Source of the DNA: Micromussa lordhowensis
Lineage: Eukaryota; Cnidaria; Anthozoa; Scleractinia; Lobophylliidae
Assembly: GCA_964020085.1 (NCBI GenBank)
Contig: OZ026608.1
Coordinates: 18,695,479-18,759,478 of the forward strand
Direction: 5' to 3'
DNA length: 64,000 nucleotides
Numbering within the stretch: position 1 is the first letter of the stretch; every line of letters begins with the position of its first letter. Under the pieces are notes generated by a model. It was not told the DNA's origin, searched no databases, and worked only from the letters and a program-made list of their open reading frames with translations. Position numbers and translations under genes: made by a program. Positions 1 through 10,800 of the stretch are shown piece after piece.

Positions 1-64
1 TCTAGAGGTGACTGGCTAAGTCACGATTGTCTAATAGTTTTGAATTTCTAATCCATGTTTGTAG

Positions 65-3000
65 GTGACCGTCCTTACAAATGCGACACTTGCGAGAAAG
101 AATTCAATTACCTGACAACGTACAAGCGACACTTGAACATACACAAGGGAGAGAAACCTTTTGCGTGCGAGCATTGCGACAAGAAGTTTACACGCCTCAA
201 TTACTTGAAAAACCACCTCAACACACACGCTAAACACTCCAGTCAGGAAAGCCAAACTGACTTCAAGTATGAGGACAGTTCCTCTCGGCAAAACATGGAC
301 GTGGATAGCCAGGAGGACCTGGGTGCTATGGAGGCGGAATCCGCTGCCCAAAGCATTCAAAATGAAGGTAAAAGCATGGTGGATAACGAGGCGCGTGAGT
401 CCGAAGGACAACTTCAAACAGAGCCTGTTAAAGAGCAAGAGGTATTTGTTGGCGCATTACTGTTCATAAAATAACTGAGCCACTACGCGCGCTCTCATTG
501 GTCGATAGGTGTGTTTAGATGAGAGTATATAAACACGGTTGTGACGTTTTAGATTCGCGCGTTATTTTGAGAATTATTTTATTCGGAGGGTTGGGAGAAT
601 TCTTGAAAGTTATGCAAACCCGAGACGTAGTCTAGGGTTTGCATAAAATACGCGCGAATCTAAAACGTCACAACCGTGTTTACATACTCTCATCTAAACA
701 CACCTATCGACCAATGAGAGCGCGCTTACCTTATGAGGTTGTACATAATAAATTGAAATTAAATTAAACTTCGCACAAGTTAAATTTAGCGATACATGTA
801 AATTAGGGCCTGATTAAAGGAGCTTCCTCGCGGTTTGTGAATCTTTTATTCAAGTAAGTCATTTGTAAATCCGTTTTAATCTTCTCCATCCTTAATCGTC
901 CTTGTTTCTTTATGGTTTATTGTTATCTCTTTGGTGTTTTTCTATCTTAGTAAACTATTATTTTCATATTTACTTCAGTTAAAAGGTAATTTTATACATG
1001 GACAAAATAACTCTGAGCTCCTTTACGAGTGATGTCGGCTCAAGGTCAAGCTCTAGTGATAAAAATATTAAACTCAACATGCACTACCGTTTCAGTATTT
1101 TATAAGTCACTCAGTCGAACACTGAATTTCAGTGATGCGCTGTAAGCTTCGGATATACACTCCCAGCCTCACCAACAGTTGATCTTTTTCTTTCTTGTTC
1201 TGCCAGAACGAAGTCCCGGATGCAAACAAGGCATCAGAATCTAAGGCCCCGGATACATCACTGCTACAGCAAGTTACCCAGGTCCTCGGAGAGATCGTGC
1301 CTCACAATCTGAGCGCGGAACTGACTGAGGGAGCCGGGGGACCGCAGATTGTGGTTCAGGGTGCGGATCAGACTGGAAGTGAGTTCAAGATCACCCTGGC
1401 ACAGCAGTTGCTTTTAGCACAGCATCTGCTGAATCAGGTGCAGACACAGCGACTTGGAAGGAACGGGGCTGGTGCTGGGGACGAGGACCAGGAAACAGAA
1501 CAGCCTCAAATTACAACAGGTAGACTTCTAAGGGCTTAATTTGGACACTAGCAGTCTTCATTGTTTTTTTTTATTTTGTGCTCCTGACATGTTGTGATAA
1601 CGACATGATTATTTTGATTGTTCAGAGCAGGTTGTTTCCGTTGCTTGATTACTTGAACCACTTTAGGCAGCTCAGCGAATACGTAACCAAACCCAACTTA
1701 AGCATTGTTCAATTAAAAATCGCTATATTTGTTCAGCCACGGTAATTTGAGTTGTTTTGACCACGTGCTAAATTACCTTTTAAGGTAAGGAAACCTGAAA
1801 ATAATGGTTTACAAAGATAGAAAAACACCAAAACGATAATAGTAAACCATAAAGGAACAAGATGGTTAAGGATGGAGAAGATTAACACGGATTACAAACG
1901 ACGAACTTGAAAAATTAAAAATTAAGGCGAAACTTTCGCAGATGCAAAACCCGTGACGTAGCTCCTGTTTAAATCTCTCCAGTCACCATCCCAGAGATAA
2001 CCGCTGAACTTGCGGAACAGATTGTGAACCAAGCGGCGGCTGCACAGCAAGCAGCGGACTTGATTCAGACACCCGCCGGGTTGTTACATGTCCCCGATGC
2101 TAGCACTTCCCAAGGAACTTCGCAAACAGGGATGGTGGTTGGAACGGAAGTGATGATACACGAACAAGCTGATGGACAACATTCCGAGGTATCTTGCGTC
2201 ATATAGAGGCAACGTGGAAGTGACTACTTCCGTAAAATTCTGCTCGTAAAAATATGTAAAAGTAAATGTGAATGAGGTATTTTCTAAATGACATGATGAT
2301 GTAATATATCAAACATGACAGACAGTGTTTGACCACATTTCCAAACACCGAGAAGAGAGTTGAAAATACGACGCGTAGCGGAGTAGTTTTGATGGACTTC
2401 GAAGTTCGAAGATTGATGTATCTTTACAATCGAAACTAACCAAAAAAACGCGGAAACTGAGAAATAAAATCAAACACCGTAACGGTCATGATTTCCTGTG
2501 TTTAAACTTGATGAAATATTAATGAGTTCTAGAAGTGATGGTCAAATTTTCTCACCTTTTAATTTCGTAATTTGTTTTGGATTTACTGAATTTCTGTGCT
2601 TTCAGTTCTCAACAAAAGCCGTCGAGTTGTACCAAGAAACCGGTGAAATCTGAAATGGCGAAGTTGTAAGATGCTGAAATTCTCGGCGTTCTGTTCCAAA
2701 TGGGAAAAAGGGGGTACTTCTGGAATTAAACTCTGGCTGAAACCAGCGTTGTCATTGATTAAAAAAAGGCTTTCACAATGCTTGGCTGCAACCAAAGTAT
2801 TTTTCATCCAAAGAGGTATTTTAAAATCTTTAAGTTTCCTATTGGAACCTGCCAGCGAATGTCGGGATTTTTTGGTTAATGGATCACAAAAAAACCGCCA
2901 GCGTTTTTTTTTGTTGTTGTTGTTGTATTCTTTCCTTGTATTAAAGATCGCCAGCGTGGAAATCTATCATTGTTCACTTTTCTCTATTAGGTTGTCACGG

Positions 3001-3200
3001 AGCATGTACTACAAGAGAGTACCGCTGTACCAGTGACGTCAGAAGATGGTGTACAGCTGGTGGATAATGACGCGGTGTATGTCGCAATCGATCCAAATCA
3101 ACCGGATGTGCAGCAGTTGCTTGGACAGATTCAAGCCATAACTGCTTCACAAGTACAGCAGGCTGAAAGAGACGAACAACAAAGTTTACAAGAAAGCTAA
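65..3200 (+). CDS. C2H2 zinc-finger protein, 3' part (4 exons, 5' end outside window)
   Basis: Exons read at 65-441, 1207-1519, 1983-2188 and 2991-3200 (TAA at 3198-3200); junction phases agree throughout, giving about 367 residues. The first exon opens in phase 1 after an AG and encodes two classical C2H2 fingers (C-x2-C-x12-H-x3-H) at about 82-144 and 166-228, joined by a TGEKP-type linker (KGEKPF), so DNA binding in the nucleus is the expected role. After the fingers comes a long acidic, Gln- and Ala-rich tail (motifs such as AQQLLLAQHLLNQVQ and NQAAAAQQAADLIQ) with no catalytic domain, resembling an activation or interaction region. More fingers may lie upstream, as the first intact finger continues an array with DRPYKC. 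I do not recognise a specific orthologue. The introns carry three inverted-repeat elements, one ending about 10 bp before the third exon. Confidence 0.85.
466..725. mobile_element. MITE-like inverted-repeat element, copy 1 of family A
   Basis: The segment at about 487-563 is repeated in inverted orientation at about 646-724 (arms include GCGCGCTCTCATTGGTCGAT and AAACACGGTTGTGACGTTTT). No coding capacity. A related copy at 13291 shares the outer AAAATAACTGAGCCACTAC, so the element starts slightly outside the palindrome. It sits just after the first zinc-finger exon. Confidence 0.75.
813..1026 (+). mobile_element. MITE family B, copy 1
   Basis: About 214 bp, beginning TTAAAGGAGCTTCCTCGCGG and ending GAGCTCCTTTAC, an imperfect terminal inverted repeat. 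The interior matches the other family B copies, e.g. CTTCTCCATCCTTAA, TTTATGGTTTATT and TTTTTCTATCTTAG. Lies in a zinc-finger intron. Confidence 0.7.
1766..1972 (-). mobile_element. MITE family B, copy 2
   Basis: Opposite orientation to copy 1: GATAGAAAAACACC, AAGGATGGAGAAGATTAACA, then GTGACGTAGCTCCTGTTTA. Its end lies about 10 bp upstream of the zinc-finger exon at 1983, so the exon's acceptor region abuts the element. Confidence 0.75.
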
Positions 3201-4448
3201 TGATTGGTTAGAATGATCCGCAAGAGGAGGAGTGGTGCGAGCCAAGCGAAAGCTAGTGCCCAGTTTATACAAGGTCCCGCAAGGAAAAGGGTGTAATTTT
3301 ACAAAGGTTTCAGGCATTTGACTTAATGGCCTTCGCATGGCTTGTTTTGAGCCGAATTGGTGGACGTGAGGGAGTTTAAATGTGATTGTACCGAAAAATA
3401 ATTTATTACACAGTTAAGCGTATCTGAATTGTATTTCAGTCAAGTCAAGATAAGGTTAATTCTTCTTAGTGGGAAAACTCGAATAAGTTTTAAATTCAGT
3501 CTGGATACAAGTACCACGTGACACCACCATGAATTTACTGAACCCGCGAGTCCGGTCAATAGCGTTGCTTAGCAACATGACGTCAACTCATGCATTTCGC
3601 TATACTTCGTTTTCGGGGCATCGGTGAGAGCTCGTTCTAGATTTTGATTGGATGATTCGAATCGGAAACTCGCGAGTGCTGCAACGACAATTTGCGGGAA
3701 AGGACGAAGATTTTGGGGAAAAGGGTACCTGTTTCTCCCTTCTGAACCTCCTTCTTTTCGACTGTTTCATTCCAAAAAGTGTTCAACACCCAGATAATTT
3801 CTTCTTATGAGTTTCAAGATGTATCTTAAAATGAATCAGTCCGAGAAATCTTATTGTAAAAGCCAAAACCACTTATTTTTCATTTACACGATTATTTTTT
3901 TTTTCATATGACTAGAAACCAATGAGCTACAGTAATTTCCGTGTTTTAAGAGACTTATTTATTATTTTCGATTACTTAGGTAACTACTTCTGATATTCAA
4001 AAAAAGGTCAAATGGGTATTTTCATGGAGTGAAAAGTTAAAAGGTCAAGTGAGAAATAAATATGTTAGCGCCAGCTGGAGAATGAAACGGAGTATTTTTT
4101 TGCTCTCTTTACTCCCACCTCAACCTCGCCTCCAGGCCTACTCCTCGACGATTTTCAAAATGGCGGCTCGTCTCGCGCCCGCCATTTTGAAAAAGTGGAG
4201 AAGGCCCTGGAGATGAGGTTGACTCCCATCTATTCAGTGCAATCATCATTTTCATTATTGTCTTATCTTCAATGTCGTTCGCTTAGACAACTCGCGGTCT
4301 GACAAAAGTGAGAAACCCTTCCGCAATCGTTCTTTTCTTTGATTCTATTCCTGGCCTCTCAGTGATGGGCGATTGCTAGAAAGGAACGAACAGGAGTAAA
4401 CTAAACCGACGTATACCCAATCCGCTCCCAAGTTTAGTGGTTTCTAGT
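3201..4448. other. Intergenic spacer with a short palindromic repeat at 4131-4215
   Basis: No gene seen. 3201-4130 holds presumed zinc-finger 3'UTR and unclassified AT-rich sequence. At 4131-4215 an imperfect palindrome (CAACCTCGCCTCCAGG, CAAAATGGCGG, then CCGCCATTTTG and GGCCCTGGAGATGAGGTTG) is a small foldback repeat; a relative lies at about 9926-9976. Confidence 0.5.
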
Positions 4449-4942
4449 CGAATAAGCCTAATTACGGTTTTTCTGACGCCATAGAGACGAGTAGACAAAG
4501 CGGTCAGAAATTACAGTGTTTGTTTGGGAATCCAATGACGAATAACTTTTTCATCAATTGAATTTTACACATTTTGTGAATCGTAACGTTAATACACTAG
4601 GTAGAAGATTGTATTCACCAAGTTTGAAGGATGTAGCTTGGGCAAAAGACGCCCAGTTAATTTTTCTTTTTTCCATACATTTGTCTGTAAATTTGGCTGG
4701 TTAGACGCGGTTCGCGGGAAAAAAGATTATACACAAATGTATGGGAAATTAAAAAATAACTAAGCGTCTTCTAGCCTAGCTACTTCCTTTAAGTTTGGTG
4801 AATACAATCTGCTACCTAGTATGGTAAAATTCAATATTTAAGAAAAGTTATTTCCCATCGGATTTCCATACAAAGACCGTAATTTCTGACCGCTTTGGCT
4901 ACCCGGGAAGATGGCGTCAAAAACCGTGATTAGGCCTATTCG
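4449..4942. mobile_element. Long-arm inverted-repeat (foldback) element
   Basis: A 494-bp element whose left half (CGAATAAGCCTAATTACGG, then AGCGGTCAGAAATTACAG, GAATAACTTTTTC and GGTAGAAGATTGTATTCACC) reappears inverted on the right (GGTGAATACAATCTGCTACC, CGTAATTTCTGACCGCTT, CCGTGATTAGGCCTATTCG). Arms are about 230 bp each with many mismatches, so the copy is old. Non-coding. Confidence 0.75.
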
Positions 4943-5273
4943 TTTGTCAACTTCCTCCAATACTGAAATCTTATTCAATTTCTGAGTGGTTAACATGTGT
5001 TTGAGCTTTCAGATTTCTTTCTTCTACCTCAGTGACTTTCGAAAGCTTCCAATTTAGTTTCTTTTGTTATTTAGATTTTCAAGGATTATAACCTAAACGC
5101 CAGAGGGTCGTGAAACGCTAGCTCAAAGCGAGGAAGTTCACAAGGTTACGCAAGCAAGTTAACTCTGCAACAGCTTTTTGAGAGCTTTATCTGAGATCAT
5201 ATAAAATCATTGAAAGTCCTAATTGAACTCGCACAACTTAGAGTTATATTCTATCGATCCTTACCACGTGAAT

Positions 5274-5756
5274 ATGGTTGGCCATACTGTTGTAGAGATC
5301 ATTGGACACATCGTGTACAGTTTCACTCGCAGTGTGGCGGAACACTACAACTTTAGCGATGAAGCAGACCAGAATTTGCTTTCGCTTGGCTACAATCCTC
5401 TAGATGACACGGGTTTAGAATGGTACTGTCAGCCGGTAGATGATCTTATTTACCAAGAATACAGCAACAGTGACGCAACAAAGTTTGATTATCTAGAGTC
5501 TAGTCGAGTTCATGCCAGGCTTATCGATGCTTGCTCGACAGAAGACAGAGAACCAAAGCAGGAAGTCGTCGTCGAAGATAGAGCGATGGCTTGGAAGCGA
5601 ATTAGACCGTCGGTTTTTCGTTCACTTTGGACATCGTCAGTTCTATTTTGGATTTCTGATATCAATTTTGAGTGCGACCATGGTCGGAATCGTTTCAATT
5701 CTGATCTACTACCTCAGCTTTCAAACTTTGCTCAAATGCGAAAGCTTCGCCACTAA
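5274..5756 (+). CDS. Upstream overlapping frame of a multi-span membrane protein gene (N-terminal region)
   Basis: An open frame from the ATG at 5274, open upstream to at least 5223 without a further ATG, runs to a stop at 5754-5756. The first 80-odd codons encode an acidic, soluble-looking stretch beginning MVGHTVVEIIGHIVYSF and containing NFSDEADQNLLSLGY and DLIYQEYSNSDATKF, which reads like real protein. From 5512 it overlaps the next frame (+1), where the membrane spans are. Either this is the true N-terminus joined to the longer frame by an indel or recoding event, or it is an upstream ORF. I see no convincing intron in the overlap. Family not recognised. Confidence 0.5.
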   Translation: MVGHTVVEIIGHIVYSFTRSVAEHYNFSDEADQNLLSLGYNPLDDTGLEWYCQPVDDLIYQEYSNSDATKFDYLESSRVHARLIDACSTEDREPKQEVVVEDRAMAWKRIRPSVFRSLWTSSVLFWISDINFECDHGRNRFNSDLLPQLSNFAQMRKLRH

Positions 5757-6906
5757 ATCGGTCCCTGAGAAACTTCAATGGATGAGAACTATTTCAGAAG
5801 TCATCGTCTGTTCCGCTTACTTTTACTGGTTCTTTCTGAATACACTATTTTACTTTCGATCGTTTCAGATCTCAGGACTTAAACTCAAACTCTTCTTCTT
5901 ATGTTTGGCGTTCTACCTTTTGGATGCCGCTTATCGAATTTGCTTTCAAGCTTTTGGAATTGTTCGCACCAAGTTGACGAATACGCAGAAACTTCCTTTA
6001 GTAGCTCTGTTTTTTCTCTGCGTTTGCATACAAGTGTGTTTGATTGTGAAGCATCTTTGCCAAGGCCCCCGAAAGATGCTCTGCAGAATGTTCCTGCTTA
6101 CTACAACTCCTTGTATCTTATCATATTTCACGGCTGTTTTTATTGCTTATTTAATCTACCCAGCCTACAGAGGCGAGGGCAAAAGCGGCAAAATGGTAAT
6201 TGCAATCTTTACTCCACTTATAACACTTGTTGTCAAAGGAGTATCGCGCGTTTGTGTTCAGCGGTTGTCTCGAATCAGCCATCCGGGAACTTCATTCGTG
6301 CTGTTGGTCCCGCTGTACTGTGGCGCAGCGGTAATGCTGAGACTGTTACAAGTGGATCTTGGATTTTTTAAGTTCCAATCAGTTGTCGTGATTGGAGTAA
6401 TCCATGGCGTAGCAGAAGTGGTTGAACGTAGCACTATGGTTTTAATAGACCACGTGAGTCATCAGGTTTTGGAAAGAAGAAAAGTTCCTTGGGGAGGGTT
6501 CCGTACTCCTCGCCGCGAGAGACTGGGAGCGGATGTTAACATCATGAGCATGCTGTACGAATCAAGCGCCATCATCTCTGTAAATGGCTACCTGTATCTC
6601 TATCAGTATTTTTACACAAGCGATAATTCTCCCTTGCCCCTACTGCAGTCGTTTGCCGTCACGACATCAGCGACATTGGCCATTGAGTGGTTTTTCACCA
6701 GTGTGTCAATAGCTATTGAAACTCGCTACCAGAACATGCCCATCATGGCGGTTTGGCGCAAAACCTGGAAGAGGCACATTCTCGTGGCGGTAATAAACAT
6801 GGTGGTGATAACAGTTTGGGGAAGCACTTATCTGTTTATTGCTATAAAAGAGCGTGTTACTGACCAAAATAATTACAACTGCGAAATGCCATTTCACCGG
6901 CTATAA
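5512..6906 (+). CDS. Intronless multi-pass membrane protein, unknown family
   Basis: A 464-residue ORF from the ATG at 5512; an in-frame TAG at 5494-5496 closes the frame upstream, so this is its first possible Met. A Lys/Arg/Ser-rich N-terminus (KTENQSRKSSSKIERWLG) precedes about nine to eleven hydrophobic segments, among them FYFGFLISILSATMVGIVSI, ALFFLCVCIQVCLIV, FTAVFIAYLIYPAY, FTPLITLVVKG and HILVAVINMVVITVWGS. The loop after the eighth is basic (ERRKVPWGGFRTPRRERLG). Likely in the plasma membrane or an internal membrane; no transporter, receptor or channel signature is recognised. Absence of introns contrasts with the neighbouring genes and fits a retrogene or a lineage-specific family. 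The overlap with the frame starting at 5274 leaves the real start undecided. Confidence 0.7.
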   Translation: MPGLSMLARQKTENQSRKSSSKIERWLGSELDRRFFVHFGHRQFYFGFLISILSATMVGIVSILIYYLSFQTLLKCESFATKSVPEKLQWMRTISEVIVCSAYFYWFFLNTLFYFRSFQISGLKLKLFFLCLAFYLLDAAYRICFQAFGIVRTKLTNTQKLPLVALFFLCVCIQVCLIVKHLCQGPRKMLCRMFLLTTTPCILSYFTAVFIAYLIYPAYRGEGKSGKMVIAIFTPLITLVVKGVSRVCVQRLSRISHPGTSFVLLVPLYCGAAVMLRLLQVDLGFFKFQSVVVIGVIHGVAEVVERSTMVLIDHVSHQVLERRKVPWGGFRTPRRERLGADVNIMSMLYESSAIISVNGYLYLYQYFYTSDNSPLPLLQSFAVTTSATLAIEWFFTSVSIAIETRYQNMPIMAVWRKTWKRHILVAVINMVVITVWGSTYLFIAIKERVTDQNNYNCEMPFHRL

Positions 6907-7570
6907 TGAGAGAACTTTATGAGAACCATGGTTTGTCCATTTGAGTAGGCTTTATCAGATAACAGCGCTCAGTCATAAGAGAACAAGAACGATTCAAGGT
7001 GAACCAGATTAACACGGATTACAAACCACGAATTTAGGCCATGTTTTTCAAGAAACGCAAACCGTTATTGAGTATCGTAAAACTAACACCAAAGCAATCA
7101 ATCATAACCAGCATAGATAAACCACAACATTGAAGGCAATATCATTGGCATTGGCAATCTAGAATTTGACTGCGATTTATTGTTATTGTAAAAATATCAT
7201 ATTCTTAACAATGTTATTTTCAAGTTGAATGATTTGTTTCAAACATTTGCTCGACACCACTTGCCTTTGTGGTAAACACTGCCGATTGTAAATAAAGGTT
7301 ACTTTTTGTGTTTTTTTTTTTAATAACAGAAACACAAATATAATGTCTATAATTTGAACCGGAGATTTTTGATTTGCAAAGTCGTGACAATACTTGAACC
7401 TCCACAAACAGACATTCCCATAAGTACATACTCTAATAGTCATGAGTTGTACCAACCACATTTAAAAACACTGCAGTTGTAACCTCCGGTTACCACACTC
7501 CTCTTCTCCGCTAATTGGACACCTCCTCTGGTGTCATGTTTGCACGCTAATGTGACTGTTTAACAGCTTT
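6907..7570. other. Spacer between convergent genes
   Basis: Holds the presumed 3' ends of the membrane-protein and sulfotransferase genes. At about 6996-7040 a decayed fragment of MITE family B (CAGATTAACACGGATTACAAA) is visible. Nothing else recognised. Confidence 0.5.
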
Positions 7571-9339
7571 TTATCCACTGGTAATATTCAGCGCTGAAAG
7601 AGGACCAGGAAATGGATAGTTAAACATTTCAAGGTCATTTTTAAACGCGTCTCCCAGTTGTAAAATCATGTTCTTTGGTACCTCGGAATACCTTTCGAGT
7701 ATTTTCCTCGAAGTGTTTAGCGATTTTATCGGTGGAAAAGAGATGACATCATCCAATCCTGTCTTCTTCAAAAGGTACGGGGCCTCTTGCCGTAAGTTCT
7801 CAAAATGACCAATAAAATCGTAATCAACAGCACAAGGATGACAAAGACTTCCGTAACTTTGCCAATGTTCATTTCTAGCTTCATCTCTTAGACTTAAAAC
7901 ATAGTAAATAAACTTTGTTAATGTTACATCGTCGGTGGTATCTGGATGTTCTTTGCGATAGCGGTTTAAGATCTCGCTGGTGTGATGCGGTGTTTCCACC
8001 CAATTCCAAATATTCGAGACAAACTTATCCTCGAAGCCTGATAACAATCTTTCAAACGGTTCTCGGACGAAGAGAAATTTGTAGTATTGTCGAAGTCGTC
8101 TTTTAATCGCTCCTTCAGAGTATTGGCTTAGAATATTAAATCGCCATTTCTCGTGATACTTCTCGTGATCGTTGTATTGAATACCTTGTGTTTTGTCGTG
8201 AAGAATGAGAAATATTTTCTTCCATTGCGTGCACGCCACCTTAGGTATGTAACAATACAGCAGTTTGTATTTGTCGCTGACAATAACGTGATGGAAGCTT
8301 TCTTTCGCTATTTGTTTGTTCTTCTTCTTGTAGGATTCACAGAACTTCTTCAAGCGCTCTTTCCTCTCCTCTTGTCGTTTCTCGATCAACAGATCAACTT
8401 CCACCTGAAATAAAATTAATTAATTAATGTCGACCGGTTAAGACCCATTGCTCCGGAAATTCCCGAAGATTACCCGATGGCCTGAAGAGATAACAAGCCC
8501 GACCCGAAGACTTTCGAAAAAAAACTTTCAAAGGTTACCCAGAGACTTCGGGAAGATTTCCGAAGAAGACCAAAAAATGCCGAAGATCTCAGACGAAATC
8601 ATACGGAAGGTCAGCAAACATTTCCAACAGTTTCCTGAAAATTGCCGAAATAATCCCATATCGCGATCAAACAAATTTTGCCCCTTGCGCGAATTTTTTG
8701 TTTGCCGAAAATTCGCCGTAAGACAAACACCAGAACATTACATCCATCAAATTTAGTCAAGAAAATCTCCTGCCAGCTATAGTTTACGAAATGCAGACGA
8801 AATTTCAGAAAATTTGTTTTACTACAGAAAACTTTGACTTTAAATATGCACCTGAAAACCTTTTAGAAATAGCGGGTGGATATGTTAACTATTCTTCTCT
8901 TACCTGAGTAGTAAATATTTCAGCTAGTAATGCATCCACGGAATTGGGACCTGTAACTGAGAAATGTAGTGTCATGTTAATAGTAAAGATATTATAAAAT
9001 GTGAACGTCCAATTGAGTTATCAGTAGGCTCGATCAATCGGTATTTTAGCGGCTGTACAAGAATGGATAATAAAAGATGAATAAAGGAAGGAATACGTAC
9101 ATACATTACTTTACTTATCCTCGGATTTTAGAGTAGCTTATGCAGCTAATATCTCCGAGCATTTAACCATCAGATGAGAGACAGACCACCACACCGGGAA
9201 CTACGTCCCCTACTCTTTTCGAACAGTGTGTGGGTTCTTTTACGTCCCACAGAATTAATTATGAAGAGTTGTGAGACGGGGCCTACGGTTTATCGTCCTT
9301 ATCCGAGAAGACTAGAAATCCTAACCATTTGCAGATGTC

Positions 9340-9372
<33 letters not shown>

Positions 9373-9754
9373 AAAGACCCTGATTTGGTGTTGGTCCGGC
9401 CGGGCTTTGAGCCCGCGACCTCCCGCACGCTAGTCCGGAACTCTACCTATTGAGCTAACCGGTCGGCGGTCGAAAAAGGGAGGGTGGCAGGTAGGAATGA
9501 CAGAATGAATAATTTGTAACAGTCGAAGAAAAGTACCTTAATATTTGATCTTTGCTATCATTTCTTAACGTGAAATCCCGTTTGTGTTACACGCGAACTT
9601 GTACGTTTAAGACGCGTCTAAAAGCAATAAACGTTTACACGTACTTACCTTTATTCCGGATTGCAATAGCCTGCGTCAGAATCAGATAAACAGTTAACGC
9701 AAAAACCCCCAGTAACAACAAACAGAACAAAACGAAACGTCTGCAAAGCGCCAT
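7571..9754 (-). CDS. Carbohydrate sulfotransferase, HNK-1 / CHST8-14 family (complete, 3 exons)
   Basis: Exons on the minus strand at 9754-9649, 8950-8904 and 8404-7571 join in phase to 328 residues. Exon 1 starts MALCRRFVLF and encodes a short cytosolic tail with RR followed by one hydrophobic span (about residues 7-27), the type II anchor of Golgi enzymes. The third exon holds the Sulfotransfer_2 domain: the 5'-phosphosulfate loop IPKVACTQWKK (residues 104-114) and the 3'-phosphate site FVREPFERLLSGF (163-175), which bind the donor PAPS. The role is transfer of sulfate to a sugar on glycoproteins or proteoglycans in the Golgi lumen; the acceptor cannot be told from sequence. Length is slightly below most vertebrate members. 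It converges on the membrane-protein gene. The assigned family is firm, the orthology within CHST8-14 is not. Confidence 0.9.
9172..9467 (-). repeat. tRNA-derived SINE
   Basis: On the minus strand a tRNA-like head runs from about 9467 to 9392, with an A box (TTAGCTCAATAGGTAGAG) and a weaker B box (GGGCTCAAAGCCC), followed by a non-tRNA body of about 210 bp (CAGGGTCTTTAAATAACTGA, CCTTTGTAATGACATCTGCA). The anticodon arm does not pair well, so this is a SINE rather than a working tRNA gene. Confidence 0.7.
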
Positions 9755-9925
9755 CTGTTGTCGAGGAAATCACGTCAATTCTGAAACGACAGAGGGGAAA
9801 CTTACTGATGGAGAAATAGCAATAAGCATTTCATTCGTAGAATATAACTCTTAGTAGCGATTTGTTGCTGGTTATGAACTGCACACCTCCCATTCACCCC
9901 CTTCCCAACCCAAGTTGGAACCCAA

Positions 9926-9976
9926 CCTCGTTCCCAGAGCCTTTGGCCATGGAAAAGGCCCTGGGAATTAGGTTGA
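9926..9976. repeat. Short palindromic repeat, relative of 4131-4215
   Basis: CCAACCTCGTTCCCAGAGCC is followed after a short centre by GGCCCTGGGAATTAGGTTG, an imperfect hairpin with the same arm words as the element at 4131-4215. Confidence 0.55.
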
Positions 9977-10004
9977 GATAAACCGCTCATGGTATTTTTT
10001 GGTA

Positions 10005-10024
10005 TGGGTTAGGGTTAGGGTTAT
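10005..10024 (+). repeat. Interstitial telomere-type TTAGGG tract
   Basis: Reads TGGGTTAGGGTTAGGGTTAT, about three units of the animal telomere repeat. A shorter inverse tract (CTAACCCTAACCCTAAG) lies near 19998-20014. Confidence 0.6.
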
Positions 10025-10562
10025 CACCTCTGTTTTCATCGATCACCTTGTTACATTTGATGATCAACCAGAGCACAGTTTTATGGTCACGAGGAACGTT
10101 TGTTCGCTGCCTGCTGGAAAAAGCTGGGCAATAAATGTTCATTGTCGTCAATATCTTAATTTGCTTGTTTTGAGTTGATTATTACCATAATGTTCCATAT
10201 CAAACACAACATATTGGCAAACTAGAGTAATATTAGCATAAACCACAAGAACTAAATGACCGCCTCACTGATTACAATTATTAGAACAAAGGCGTTTTCA
10301 GCATTTCGCTGATCAAAGTAGCACAAAGACTTTAATTGCAGTGTGTGAGTTGTTTTCCAGTGCAACGAATTGCCACTCAACAACTGTCGATGGTACAAAA
10401 CAACACGAAACATAAGTAAATAGTTTGATAACGTAACTCTTCCGGATATTTGCGCTGCAATATACAAATTAACGCGTTCATATTTGTCACGTTCTTCGCT
10501 TCGATTCTTCTTGCATTCCTTAAATTCTCTGCTATACCTTGACAAAATAATTTGGTTTATCA

Positions 10563-10800
10563 ACTGAGTCGATAATGTGAATTGGCCACCGTAACGAGAT
10601 TCGAAATCTGACGTTTCGAGCGTTAGCCCTTCGGTCGGAGCGAATTCCCTATGGCGAAGGGCTTACGCTCGAAACGTCAGCTTTCGAATCCCTTTACGGT
10701 GGCCAATTCACGTTGTCAACTCGGTTTATAAAACCAAATTATCTTGTAATACTCCCCACCGACGCAGCACCGCAGTTTGTTTAGAAACTTACCCCCTTTA
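10563..10800 (+). mobile_element. Penelope-like element terminal fragment with foldback
   Basis: Two inverted arms (10563-10631 and 10653-10723) share GAATTGGCCACCGTAA, CTGACGTTTCGAGCG and AGCCCTTCG with their complements. 10724-10800 (AAAACCAAATTATCTTGTAA, ACTCCCCACCGACGCAGCAC, AGAAACTTACCCCCTTTAT) recurs inverted at 60654-60740. GAAACGTC next to an arm that can pair resembles the hammerhead-bearing ends of Penelope-like elements. No coding part seen. Confidence 0.55.

Noticed and set aside
31..438. 135-codon minus-strand ORF over the first zinc-finger exon
   Set aside because: Antisense shadow of the zinc-finger coding sequence.
8448..8756. 102-codon plus ORF inside the sulfotransferase intron
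   Set aside because: Low-complexity, Lys/Pro-rich translation of a CCGAAGA-like repetitive stretch; no family features and no splice support.
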